Notes: generated by a model from the letters alone, not told the origin. DNA of 11,567 bases from Chloroflexota bacterium (GCA_023415845.1 JAEZJB010000035.1:1-11567), one strand, 5' to 3'; positions 1 through 7,216 are shown, counted from the first letter of the stretch. Made by a program: numbers and translations.

Positions 1-1
1 C

Positions 2-937
2 ATCCCGATGTACGTGTTCATCTCCTTCCAGATGATGTTCGCGGCCATCACCCCCGCCCTCATCACCGGTGCCTTCGCCGAACGCAAGCGGTTCAAGGCG
101 TTCGTGGTCTTCTCCATTCTCTGGTCCACCTTTGTCTACGCACCTCTCGCCCACTGGGTTTGGGGTGGTGGCTGGCTGGCTGAACTCGGCGCGATCGACT
201 TCGCCGGTGGCCTCGTCATCCACATCTCTTCCGGTGTTGCCGCCCTCGTCGCCGCCCTGGTGCTCGGCAAGCGCAAGACCTTCGGCACACCGCAGGCTGA
301 TCCGCACGACCTCACCATGACGGTGCTCGGCGCCGGTCTCCTCTGGTTCGGCTGGTTCGGGTTCAACGCTGGCAGCGCGCTCGCCGCCAACACGCAGGCC
401 GCCACCGCCTTCCTCGTCACCAACGTGGCTGCCGCCATGGGCGCCCTCACCTGGCTCTCTGTCGCCTGGATTCGACATGGTCGCCCGAGTGTTCTCGGTG
501 CCGCAGCCGGTGCGGTTGCCGGTCTCGTCGGTATCACCCCGGCCGCCGGTTTCGTCGGACCCATGGCCGCCATCATCATTGGCTTCGGTGCCGGTCTCTT
601 CTGCTGCCTCGCCCTCGAGCTGGTCAAGGGTCAGTTCCAGGTCGATGACGCGCTCGATGTCTTCGCCGTCCACGGTATCGGCGGTATCTGGGGCGCCATC
701 GCCACGGGTCTCTTCGCCGAGGAAGCCTTCGGCGGCATCGACGGTGCCTTCTTCGGGAACCCCGAACTGCTATGGAACCAGATCGTCGCTACCGCGGCTG
801 CCATCGCCTTCGCCGCCGTCATGACCTACGTCATCCTCAAGGTCGTCAACCTGATCATCCCACTCCGCGTCGAAGAAGATGCCGAGGTCCTCGGCCTCGA
901 TACCTCGCAGCACGGCGAAGTGGCCTACCAGCTCTAG
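2..937 (+). CDS. amt: Ammonium transporter Amt (5' end outside window)
   Basis: This is an inner-membrane ammonium channel of the Amt/MEP/Rh family. The frame is open to the left edge, so roughly the first quarter to third of the protein (usually 400-450 residues) is missing. Numbering from the first visible Met (position 8), visible hallmarks are FQMMFA (7-12), the ITPALITGAFAER stretch (14-26), the WVWGGGW segment (50-56) before Asp64 in DFAGG, and the two pore histidines: His72 in IHISSG and His222 in VHGIGGIWG. FNAGSA at 119-124 carries a conserved pore Phe. The cytoplasmic tail ends with the family signature GLDTSQHGEVAY, the region that contacts GlnK in characterised Amt proteins. No glnK follows; the next gene is a small membrane protein. 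Family assignment is essentially certain; the substrate follows from the family. Confidence 0.97.
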   Translation: MPMYVFISFQMMFAAITPALITGAFAERKRFKAFVVFSILWSTFVYAPLAHWVWGGGWLAELGAIDFAGGLVIHISSGVAALVAALVLGKRKTFGTPQADPHDLTMTVLGAGLLWFGWFGFNAGSALAANTQAATAFLVTNVAAAMGALTWLSVAWIRHGRPSVLGAAAGAVAGLVGITPAAGFVGPMAAIIIGFGAGLFCCLALELVKGQFQVDDALDVFAVHGIGGIWGAIATGLFAEEAFGGIDGAFFGNPELLWNQIVATAAAIAFAAVMTYVILKVVNLIIPLRVEEDAEVLGLDTSQHGEVAYQL

Positions 938-953
938 CAACCGGTTGATTGGC

Positions 954-1001
954 GCGGAGGTTCGAATCAGATGTCGCTGGGGCGGCAGTTCGAACCTCCG
1001 C
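954..1001. repeat. 13-bp perfect inverted repeat after amt
   Basis: The left arm GCGGAGGTTCGAA (954-966) is exactly complementary to the right arm TTCGAACCTCCGC (989-1001), with a 22-nt spacer. It starts 17 nt after the amt stop. No T-run follows the right arm, so it is not a textbook intrinsic terminator. It lies just ahead of the ribosome binding site of the small gene at 1030. It could be an intercistronic RNA hairpin (mRNA stability, partial termination or translational control) or a protein-binding inverted repeat. The arms are directly visible; the role is unknown. Confidence 0.75.
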
Positions 1002-1029
1002 CAGGGGCAGATGCCCGGGAGTTCACACC

Positions 1030-1170
1030 ATGTTGATGGCAATTGCATTCCTGATGTTTGCACTGTTGGTTGTTGGCTGGCTCCTCGCTCCGGAGCGTGG
1101 TCGCGAGGAGCTTCCCGAGACGGCTTCGGCTCCTCTGATGTCGCCCGAGGCGATGCCGAGCAAGGCCTGA
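1030..1170 (+). CDS. Small single-span membrane protein (46 aa), unknown function
   Basis: A 46-codon gene starts with ATG at 1030, 8 nt after a GGGAG ribosome binding site (1017-1021). An in-frame upstream ATG at 949 would cross the inverted repeat and lacks a comparable site. The product has a hydrophobic N-terminal helix (about residues 2-20, rich in Leu, Ala, Val, Phe and Ile) and then a charged, proline-rich tail with PERGREELPE. This predicts one membrane span with a short soluble tail. It follows amt by 92 bp on the same strand, so co-transcription is possible. I do not recognise a family. A small Amt-associated membrane subunit or a chance ORF are both possible; the clear ribosome binding site and clean TM profile favour a real gene. 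Confidence 0.6.
   Translation: MLMAIAFLMFALLVVGWLLAPERGREELPETASAPLMSPEAMPSKA
1080..1111. repeat. 9-bp perfect inverted repeat inside the small membrane protein gene
   Basis: GCTCCTCGC (1080-1088) is exactly complementary to GCGAGGAGC (1103-1111), with a 14-nt spacer that itself contains the palindrome TCCGGA. It lies within the coding sequence just after the transmembrane segment. Whether it is functional or a coding coincidence is not known. Confidence 0.5.
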
Positions 1171-1198
1171 ACCAATCCCAATTTGCGTGTTCTCGCCG

Positions 1199-1225
1199 GA
1201 AGGCGCCCTGGCATGGGGCGCCTTC
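1199..1225 (+). terminator. Hairpin, probable terminator after the amt/small-protein unit
   Basis: GAAGGCGCCC (1199-1208) and GGGCGCCTTC (1216-1225) form a perfect 10-bp GC-rich stem with a 7-nt loop. It sits 29 nt after the small gene's stop and 15 nt before the end of the convergent kinase gene. The sequence after it on the plus strand is only mildly T-rich (TGGTGTTCTG), so it is an imperfect intrinsic terminator. Its position between convergent genes supports the call. Confidence 0.6.
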
Positions 1226-1239
1226 TGGTGTTCTGCGTG

Positions 1240-1845
1240 TCACGTTGCAGACGGCGCCCGCAGGAACTCGAGGATGGACTCCAGCGCCGGAGCATATCCG
1301 TGAGATGTGTCAACTCGGAGCAGAGGCGCCTCAAGTGGCAGTGGCTCTCCGGCTCCCTGTCCCATTCGCATTAGCAGATTGTCGATTGCATCCAGATCGG
1401 TATGAACCGGATGCCGCTCGCCACGTTTTGCCCGTCGGAGATATCGCTCGACCACGACGTCATCCGGGACCGCACAATGCACCTGCCGCAGGTTGGCATC
1501 CTTCATCAGTGGTTTGAGATCGGTGGGAGCGAGCTGGGGCAGGAAGTTGGCTTCGATGATGCATGGATGTCCGGCGGCGAGCACCTCGGCTGCGGCCTGG
1601 AAGACGATGGCGATCGCCTGGGCTCCTGCGCGTATCGAGTCTTCGCGTCTGAAACCTTCTCGTACCTGATGATCGGCATCGAAGAGCAATTCCTTGAAGC
1701 CATCCTTGCTGAACAGCGGCCAGCGGAGGTCTCGCTTGAGCAGGTTCGCCAACGTGGTCTTGCCGGTTGCCGGGAGGCCCGAAACAATCGCCAGCACCGG
1801 TCTCGGCCCCTGTGTAGTGGCCGGATTGGCACAATCACTGAGCAT
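1240..1845 (-). CDS. P-loop kinase-like ATPase (AAA_33/zeta-toxin-like fold)
   Basis: This is a 201-residue cytoplasmic P-loop protein. The Walker A motif GLPATGKT is at about 23-30, followed by SKDGFKELLF (47-55), where Ser/Asp sit as in small-molecule kinases of the AAA_33 and chloramphenicol-phosphotransferase-like group. IIEANF (96-101) resembles the second strand of that fold, and the basic stretch RYLRRAKRGERHP (134-146) looks like a lid carrying phosphate-contacting arginines. The chosen start is the ATG ending at 1845, preceded by an AAAGGA ribosome binding site on the minus strand. The frame stays open to 1914, but the extra 23 residues look non-coding. Substrate unknown: phosphorylation of a small molecule, nucleotide or antibiotic are all possible. 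No antitoxin-like partner is adjacent, which argues against a zeta toxin. Confidence 0.88.
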   Translation of the reverse strand: MLSDCANPATTQGPRPVLAIVSGLPATGKTTLANLLKRDLRWPLFSKDGFKELLFDADHQVREGFRREDSIRAGAQAIAIVFQAAAEVLAAGHPCIIEANFLPQLAPTDLKPLMKDANLRQVHCAVPDDVVVERYLRRAKRGERHPVHTDLDAIDNLLMRMGQGAGEPLPLEAPLLRVDTSHGYAPALESILEFLRAPSAT

Positions 1846-1957
1846 GGAATTCCTTTCCGCGAGCTCGTTTTCTGGCAATTTCCCTCGCGTCCGCCTTGGG
1901 CGACTGCAGTACACTGCCAGCGAGCAATGTCGAACACGTTAGGGGAGTTGTCCGGGA
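1846..1957. promoter_or_regulatory. Divergent intergenic region between kinase and moxR operon
   Basis: This 112-bp spacer must carry the promoter of the minus-strand kinase gene and probably that of the plus-strand moxR operon. It contains the palindrome ACTGCAGT (1903-1910). TACACT at 1910-1915 is a possible -10 element toward moxR but has no convincing -35 partner. AGGGGAG (1941-1947) is the moxR ribosome binding site. Placement of regulatory function here follows from gene orientation rather than from clear promoter motifs. Confidence 0.4.
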
Positions 1958-2932
1958 ATGATGCGGGACTCGGTTGCGCCAGAGCGCATTCAGGAAGTGT
2001 CCAGCCGAATCATCGATCAGGTCGAGACGGTGATCGTCGGCAAGCGCCACGTCATCGAACAGGTCGTGATCGGCGTGCTGTGCGAAGGCCATGTGCTGTT
2101 GGAGGACGTGCCAGGCATCGGCAAGACCATGTTGGCCCGGTCAATGGCCGCCGCGCTCGGCGGGAAGTTCGGTCGCGTGCAGTTCACCCCCGACCTCCTG
2201 CCTTCGGACATCACGGGCTCACTGGTCTTCGATCCTCGTTCGGCCGAATTCAGCTACCGGCAGGGTCCGATCGTCACCAATGTCCTGCTGGCCGACGAGA
2301 TCAACCGCGCCGGACCGCGCACCCAGGCCGCGCTGCTCGAGGCCATGGAAGAGCGCCAGGTGTCGGTCGAGCGCGAACGCATCGACCTCCCCCGCCCATT
2401 CTTCGTTCTGGCGACCCAGAATCCCGTCGAGCTTGAAGGCACCTTCCCACTCCCCGAAGCCCAGCTCGATCGCTTCCTGATCCGCACGACCATCGGCTAT
2501 CCGGACCTCGAGGACGAGCGGGGTATGCTTCGCCGGTTCCGCACCGGCACTCCGCTCGCTCAGGTAACCGCGGTCACCTCGCCGGACGAGATCCTCGAAC
2601 TCATCGCCCTTGTCCGCGGCATTCACCTTGGTCTCGCTGTCGAGGATTATCTGCTCGACCTGGTTCGTCGCACCCGGAACCACGACAGCATCGAGGTCGG
2701 TGCCAGTCCCCGCGCCGCGCTCGCCCTCGTTCGCGCGTCCCAGGCGCGGGCTGCCATGCACGGCCGAGGCTACGTGACACCGGAAGACGTTCGCGACATG
2801 GCACCCGCCGTCCTTTCCCATCGCATCATGGCCACCGCCCAGTCCGACCTGCTTGGTCACACCAGTGAGGACATCGTTCGCGCGGTCATCGCCGAGACTC
2901 CTGTTCCGGTCGAAGATATCCAGGCGGTCTAG
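1958..2932 (+). CDS. moxR: MoxR-family AAA+ ATPase
   Basis: A 324-residue AAA+ ATPase of the MoxR (AAA_3) family, thought to act as a chaperone that remodels or activates partner proteins using ATP. Visible motifs are Walker A in EDVPGIGKT (49-57), Walker B LLADEIN (110-116), sensor-1 Asn155 in ATQNP, the GTFPLPEAQLDRF block (161-173) characteristic of MoxR proteins with a likely arginine finger at Arg172, and sensor-2 Arg252 in GASPRA of the C-terminal lid. Length is typical. The start is ATG 1958 (or the adjacent ATG 1961), about 10 nt after AGGGGAG. It is the first gene of an operon: the DUF58 gene begins 2 nt after its stop. The client is most likely the DUF58 or DUF4129 product, by analogy with other MoxR-DUF58 clusters. 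Confidence 0.97.
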   Translation: MMRDSVAPERIQEVSSRIIDQVETVIVGKRHVIEQVVIGVLCEGHVLLEDVPGIGKTMLARSMAAALGGKFGRVQFTPDLLPSDITGSLVFDPRSAEFSYRQGPIVTNVLLADEINRAGPRTQAALLEAMEERQVSVERERIDLPRPFFVLATQNPVELEGTFPLPEAQLDRFLIRTTIGYPDLEDERGMLRRFRTGTPLAQVTAVTSPDEILELIALVRGIHLGLAVEDYLLDLVRRTRNHDSIEVGASPRAALALVRASQARAAMHGRGYVTPEDVRDMAPAVLSHRIMATAQSDLLGHTSEDIVRAVIAETPVPVEDIQAV

Positions 2933-2934
2933 CC

Positions 2935-4269
2935 GTGCAACAGGCAGCAACCGGTCGCTCGCGGCTCGGAATTCGCGAACGGTATTACAGGGTCGTCGAC
3001 TGGCTCTCCAATCCGGAAGTCGGAATGGACACCGGGCGCTGGCTCGGCCTCGCACTGCTGGTTGGGCTGATTGCCGCCATCATGCGTCAGCCCATCGTGG
3101 CCCTGATTGCCGTTGGCATTGCGGCGGTCGCCCTGCTCACCCGGGTCTGGTGGTCGTGGGCACTGCGCGGCCTGACCTACGAGCGCAGTGTTTCGCAGGC
3201 CCGTGCCTTTCATGGCGACACGGTCAACGTCACCCTTACCGCGACCAACGCCAAGCCGCTGCCGCTTACCCGGCTCGACATCGCCGACCTCGTCTCCGCC
3301 AACGTGTCGATCACCGGTCGTGAACTCGAGCGCAGCGATCAGGGACCAGCTCGCATCCTTCGCACGCTTTACAGCCTCGGCATGTACGAAAAGGTCAACT
3401 ACACCTATCACGTACCCTGCCGCCAGCGCGGCTGGCATCGGTTCGGCCCCGCTACTGCCGTCGCCAGCGATCCGCTGGGCCTCGTCGCTCGTCGAGAGGT
3501 GGTTGGCGGTGAGGCCCGCTTCCTCGTCTATCCCCGGGTTGTTCCCATCACCAACCTCATCGTGCCTCCTCGCCAGCCCTTTGGCGATCTTCGGCCCGAA
3601 CGCTCGGTTATCGAAGATCCCATGCGCATGGCTGGTGTCCGGGAGTACCAGCCGGGCGATTCTCCGAAGCGAATTCACTGGCGGGCCACCGCCCGCACCG
3701 GCACCATGCAAACGCGCGTCTTCGAACCAAGTGCCTCCCCGGTTGCGGCCATCTTTCTCGATACGATTACTTTTTCCTTTCTCTGGGAGGGGCAGAACTC
3801 GGCGCTGCTCGAGCTGGCTGTCACCACCGCTGCCTCGATGTCCAATCAGCTTCTGGCCGGTCGCCATCAGGTCGGTCTCTACGCCAACGCGCCCATTCCC
3901 AACCGATCACGCACGGTCCGCGTTCCGCCCGGACGTCGACCGGGTCAACTGACGCGCATCCTCGAAGATCTCGCCACCCTGGTGCCGGCGTTTGGCGACC
4001 GCATCGAGAAGATGATCATGCAGGAAATGCCCCGCCTCCCCTGGGGCGCGACCGTGGTCATCATCACCTGCCGTGTGACCGATTCGCTCCAACGCTCTCT
4101 GCTTCGCCTGAGTCGTGGCGGTGGCGCCCAGCGCTTTGTCATTGTCGGCATCGGTGTGCAACCGCAATTGCTCCCCGAACTCCGCCGCCGCATCCCTGTC
4201 TATCACCTGTCGGACGCCGAAGCCTGGGACGAAATCGAGCAGATCACGATGACGAGGGTGGCCCAGTGA
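2935..4269 (+). CDS. DUF58 domain-containing membrane protein
   Basis: A 444-residue protein with two closely spaced membrane segments near the N-terminus (about 36-50 and 53-70), then a beta-rich region and the DUF58 core. The diagnostic block GVREYQPGDSPKRIHW is at 234-249, continuing into RATARTG (250-256). It is followed by a von Willebrand A-like fold starting AAIFLDT (271-277), whose Asp lies where a MIDAS-type strand ends. DUF58 proteins are regular partners of MoxR ATPases, but their biochemical role is poorly defined. The start is GTG 2935, two nt after the moxR stop, with a weak GGCGG upstream; a later ATG at residue 31 would still keep both TM segments. Its stop overlaps the next gene's GTG by 4 nt, indicating translational coupling. 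Confidence 0.93.
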   Translation: MQQAATGRSRLGIRERYYRVVDWLSNPEVGMDTGRWLGLALLVGLIAAIMRQPIVALIAVGIAAVALLTRVWWSWALRGLTYERSVSQARAFHGDTVNVTLTATNAKPLPLTRLDIADLVSANVSITGRELERSDQGPARILRTLYSLGMYEKVNYTYHVPCRQRGWHRFGPATAVASDPLGLVARREVVGGEARFLVYPRVVPITNLIVPPRQPFGDLRPERSVIEDPMRMAGVREYQPGDSPKRIHWRATARTGTMQTRVFEPSASPVAAIFLDTITFSFLWEGQNSALLELAVTTAASMSNQLLAGRHQVGLYANAPIPNRSRTVRVPPGRRPGQLTRILEDLATLVPAFGDRIEKMIMQEMPRLPWGATVVIITCRVTDSLQRSLLRLSRGGGAQRFVIVGIGVQPQLLPELRRRIPVYHLSDAEAWDEIEQITMTRVAQ

Positions 4270-5813
4270 GCGATCCCGCCTTCCATAGCGATGTTGGTCG
4301 CAACGCTCGTTCCCGCGACCGTGCCCTTCGCCGCCAGTCGATTCGGCACAGTTGGCCCACCCTGATCCTGATCCCCGGTCTGGTCGCCACCCTCCATTCG
4401 TGCGCCTACGCGGTCCTGATCAATCTCTTCCTTGGGCCAACTTTTGGCCTGTCTGGCGGTCACTCCGCCCCCTGGCCTGGTGCGATCGGCGTCGTCTTTC
4501 TCCTCTCGTTCTGGACCAACCGGCTGCTCGGCCGGTGGGAACGTAGCGGAATCGTCGGTCAGGTCCTCACTTTCCTCACCTGGGTCGTCGTCTGGCTTGG
4601 CTGGATCGCCATCGACCCTGCCTTCAACGAAACCACCTTTTGGTCGCATCCGGACCGGCTCGTCCGCGACGATGCCTGGCTCATCCCGCCGCTCCTGATC
4701 TCCCTGGTCGCCTGGTGGCTCGGTCTGGTCTACGCGGCGAATATCGCCAGCATTTCCGCTGAAGAACTCCGCACGTCGGTCCAGCGTGACTGGATGGTCC
4801 TGTTCGGCTCGATCATCATGGCCGCCATCATTGGTGGCGAAGCCGGAACGGCCGGTCTCGATGCTGCTCGCTTCGCCGTGCCATTGCAGTTGCTCGTCTC
4901 GGTTGCCTTGATCGCTGGCGCCGAAACCGAGGTCACCCGGCGCATGGCATTCCGTCGCGGAGCGGCTGCCCCCGGCTGGGGCAGGTGGTTTCGCCTGGTC
5001 AGCGCCGTCGGTGCCGGCATCATCATCCTCACGGTGTTGGTGCTCGCGCTGCTGAGTCCGGGCGCGCTCGACGCCATCATGGCTGGCATCGTCACCCTGC
5101 TCCGCTGGGTCGGCTTCGTCCTCCAGTACATTCTCTTTGCGATTGTCTGGACCCTGTTTACGATCCTCGGTGCGATCGCCCGGTTGTTCAATTACCTCTT
5201 TGGCGACATGTTCGGGCCGGTTCAACCTCCAGTCATGCCAGCGGCACCGCAGATGGAGGGTGTCGACCAGATGGAGGTGCAGGAGGAAGGCGGAGCCTGG
5301 GAGTATGCCTATCTGCTCCGCTGGGGCGTCCTTGGTGCCGTCATTCTCACGGTGGTCGTGGTGCTCTTCAGGCTGACCCGGCGCGGCGAATCCGAAGCGG
5401 ACGATGGAATCGTCGACGAGCAACGTGAGTCGGTCTTCTCCACCGACCTCGCCCGCCAGCAACTGCGGGACCTCTTTCGGCGCCGTCCGCGCGATACGCC
5501 CCCACTACGTCTTGACCTCGATACGCCCCCGGCCGATCTTCGTGAGGCCATGGTCTATCTCGAGGTGCTGGCTCGCCGGCAAGGCGAGGGCCGCCAGCCG
5601 GACGAGACACCCGACGACTTCGCCGCCCGTCTGCGCGCCCACTGGTCCGGGGTCTCCGCCCCTCTGGTTCAGTTCCCCCAGCAGTACAACCGTGCCCGCT
5701 ACGGTGAGCAATCGCAGCCTGGTGATGCGGAACTGGCCGCCCGCACCTGGACGCAGATCTGGACCATCCGCAAAACGGTCGGAAAGCCTGACCCAAAGAA
5801 CCCGCGCGGCTGA
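4266..5813 (+). CDS. Polytopic membrane protein with C-terminal DUF4129 domain
   Basis: A 515-residue protein starting at a GTG that overlaps the DUF58 stop (GTGA). A basic N-terminus precedes about eight to ten hydrophobic segments (roughly 32-54, 70-88, 97-117, 137-159, 175-190, 204-220, 243-265, 270-305 and 350-369). A soluble C-terminal part (about 425-505) matches DUF4129: a helix around YLEVLARRQGEGR, DETPDDFAARL (446-456) and NRARYG (475-480). In many MoxR-DUF58 operons the third gene is a TgpA-like protein with membrane helices, a transglutaminase-like core and DUF4129. Here the segment between the helices and DUF4129 is a short acidic linker (about 320-350), and the only Cys (Cys46) lies in a TM helix, so no Cys-His-Asp transglutaminase core exists. 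Probably a membrane scaffold of the MoxR system; the exact role is unknown. Confidence 0.88.
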   Translation: MSDPAFHSDVGRNARSRDRALRRQSIRHSWPTLILIPGLVATLHSCAYAVLINLFLGPTFGLSGGHSAPWPGAIGVVFLLSFWTNRLLGRWERSGIVGQVLTFLTWVVVWLGWIAIDPAFNETTFWSHPDRLVRDDAWLIPPLLISLVAWWLGLVYAANIASISAEELRTSVQRDWMVLFGSIIMAAIIGGEAGTAGLDAARFAVPLQLLVSVALIAGAETEVTRRMAFRRGAAAPGWGRWFRLVSAVGAGIIILTVLVLALLSPGALDAIMAGIVTLLRWVGFVLQYILFAIVWTLFTILGAIARLFNYLFGDMFGPVQPPVMPAAPQMEGVDQMEVQEEGGAWEYAYLLRWGVLGAVILTVVVVLFRLTRRGESEADDGIVDEQRESVFSTDLARQQLRDLFRRRPRDTPPLRLDLDTPPADLREAMVYLEVLARRQGEGRQPDETPDDFAARLRAHWSGVSAPLVQFPQQYNRARYGEQSQPGDAELAARTWTQIWTIRKTVGKPDPKNPRG

Positions 5814-5843
5814 GGTACATCACCCTCAGTCACACGGGTTTTT
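5799..5843. terminator. Likely bidirectional terminator between convergent genes
   Basis: An extended hairpin overlaps the end of the DUF4129 gene. Outer stem AACCCG (5799-5804) pairs with CGGGTT (5835-5840), and inner stem CTGAGG (5810-5815) pairs with CCTCAG (5824-5829) around an 8-nt loop. The intervening bases pair only partly. On the plus strand it ends in a run of five T (5839-5843). Read from the minus strand, the bases after the stem are TTCTTT, so it could also stop transcription of the CBS gene that ends at 5888. Confidence 0.6.
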
Positions 5844-5887
5844 GCCATCACGATTGATCGGCACTGGTGCGCGGCGGTCTCCAGCCC

Positions 5888-7216
5888 CTATCCGGCATCT
5901 CCTGTGCCATCCGGATCATCGTCATCCGTGATCCTGCTCACCAGCACCTTGTCGATCCTGATCCCGTCCATGTCCACGACCTCGAAGGTATAGCCACCCC
6001 AGGTGAACGATTCGGCGACGGTGGGAATGTGCTCCAACTGGTCCATCACGAAGCCCGCGATCGTTTCGTATCGCCCTTCGTTTTCACCGGGGAGGGAATC
6101 GAGATCCAGGATTTCGCGCACTTCATGGGCCGGGAACACGCCGTCGAGCAACCACGAACCGTCATCGCGCTGCACACCGCCACGGACATTCGTGCGGTGT
6201 GGATCGTCGATCTCTCCCACCAGGTCCGAAAGGATGTCGTTGAACGTCACCAGCCCCTCGACGCCGCCATACTCGTCAACCACGATCGCCATCGGCGCTC
6301 CCTGGTGACGCATCGAGTCGGCAACTTTCACGATCGGGGAAATTTCGGGCACGAAGAGGGCCGGGACCATCGCGTCCCGGATATCTGTGGACTCGCCACT
6401 GATCTGCCGCCGCCACAGGTCACGTGTCGCCACGATTCCCACCACGTTGTCCGAACTTCCATCGCAGACCGGATAGTAGCTGTGCGGCGAACTCCGCATC
6501 ACCGCTTCCTGCTCCTCGCGGGAGTCGGCCACGTTGACGAACTGAATCAGGTGGCGCGGCGTCATCAGTTCGCTTGCCGACCGGTCCCCGAAGTCGAAAA
6601 TCCCACGCACCATCGCATGTTCGTAGGCTTCGAACACACCGGCCTCCGCACCCTGCCGCAGCATCAGTTCGATTTCTTCTTCCGTTACTTCCGGTTCGTT
6701 CGAGTCCTGGATTCCCAGTGCCTTGATCGCCGCGTCACTGGAGATCGACAGGAACCACACAATCGGGGAGGTCAGTTTCGCCAGGAATGTCATCGGCGGC
6801 GCGACCAGCGTGGCGATCGCCTCCGGATTCTGAAGCGCCAGCCGTTTCGGCACGAGCTCACCCACAATCAGCGAGAGGTAGGTCACCACCACCAGCACCA
6901 CGATCAGGGCAATTTGCTGGGCGTACGTATCAATGAAGGGAAGCTTGCGCAGCAGCGTCGCCAGCGGGCCGGAGAGTCGCGCACCACCGAAGTAACCGGT
7001 CACGATCCCGATCAGGGTGATGCCAATCTGCACCGTCGAGAGGATGCGGGTGGGATCTTCCGCCAGCGCCAGTGCCGCTTTTGCGCCAGAGCTTCCTTCG
7101 TCGGCACGGGTCTGCAGGCGGGACGTTCGGGAAGATACGATAGCCAGTTCGGACATCGCAAAAACGCCGTTGAGAAGTATCAACAGCAAAAGTATCGCAA
7201 GATCCAGTGCGGCCAA
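5888..7216 (-). CDS. DUF21-CBS-CorC/HlyC membrane protein (CNNM/CorB-type)
   Basis: A protein of about 442 residues with three classic parts. The DUF21/CNNM transmembrane domain (about 1-165) has the LNGVFAMSE motif in its first helix (15-23), helices around 61-77, 100-122 and 135-155, and the conserved GELVPK turn (119-124). A CBS-domain pair (about 210-330) includes MTPR (218-221) and VVDEYGGVEGLVTFNDIL (312-329). A C-terminal CorC_HlyC domain (about 348-429) is followed by an acidic tail. The family is linked to Mg2+/Co2+ efflux or resistance; the older name hemolysin is historical. No ATG fits well: the frame is open to an ATG at 7384, but the added 56 residues are Arg/His-rich, look non-coding and lack a ribosome binding site. 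TTG at 7216, downstream of GAAAGG, gives the usual family length. Confidence 0.93.
   Translation of the reverse strand: MAALDLAILLLLILLNGVFAMSELAIVSSRTSRLQTRADEGSSGAKAALALAEDPTRILSTVQIGITLIGIVTGYFGGARLSGPLATLLRKLPFIDTYAQQIALIVVLVVVTYLSLIVGELVPKRLALQNPEAIATLVAPPMTFLAKLTSPIVWFLSISSDAAIKALGIQDSNEPEVTEEEIELMLRQGAEAGVFEAYEHAMVRGIFDFGDRSASELMTPRHLIQFVNVADSREEQEAVMRSSPHSYYPVCDGSSDNVVGIVATRDLWRRQISGESTDIRDAMVPALFVPEISPIVKVADSMRHQGAPMAIVVDEYGGVEGLVTFNDILSDLVGEIDDPHRTNVRGGVQRDDGSWLLDGVFPAHEVREILDLDSLPGENEGRYETIAGFVMDQLEHIPTVAESFTWGGYTFEVVDMDGIRIDKVLVSRITDDDDPDGTGDAG

Noticed and set aside
951..1003. tRNA-like GGTTCGAATC and its mirrored copy after amt
   Set aside because: It resembles a T-arm, but no acceptor, D-arm or anticodon arm can be built around it on either strand; the match is explained by the TTCGAA-containing inverted repeat.
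1240..1845. Kinase as a zeta-type toxin of a toxin-antitoxin pair
   Set aside because: The fold is similar but there is no small antitoxin gene next to it; the downstream gene is a convergent membrane protein and the upstream neighbour is moxR.
1402..2436. 344-codon plus-strand frame across the kinase and moxR
   Set aside because: It runs antisense to a kinase with a Walker A motif and then out of frame through moxR; composition changes to Arg-rich nonsense.
2219..3867. Long minus-strand frames opposite moxR and the DUF58 gene
   Set aside because: They span gene boundaries of a well-supported plus-strand operon and show no domain signatures.
4203..5462. 419-codon minus-strand frame opposite the DUF4129 gene
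   Set aside because: Asp/Glu/Gly-rich antisense frame; the plus strand has membrane segments, DUF4129 signature and operon coupling.
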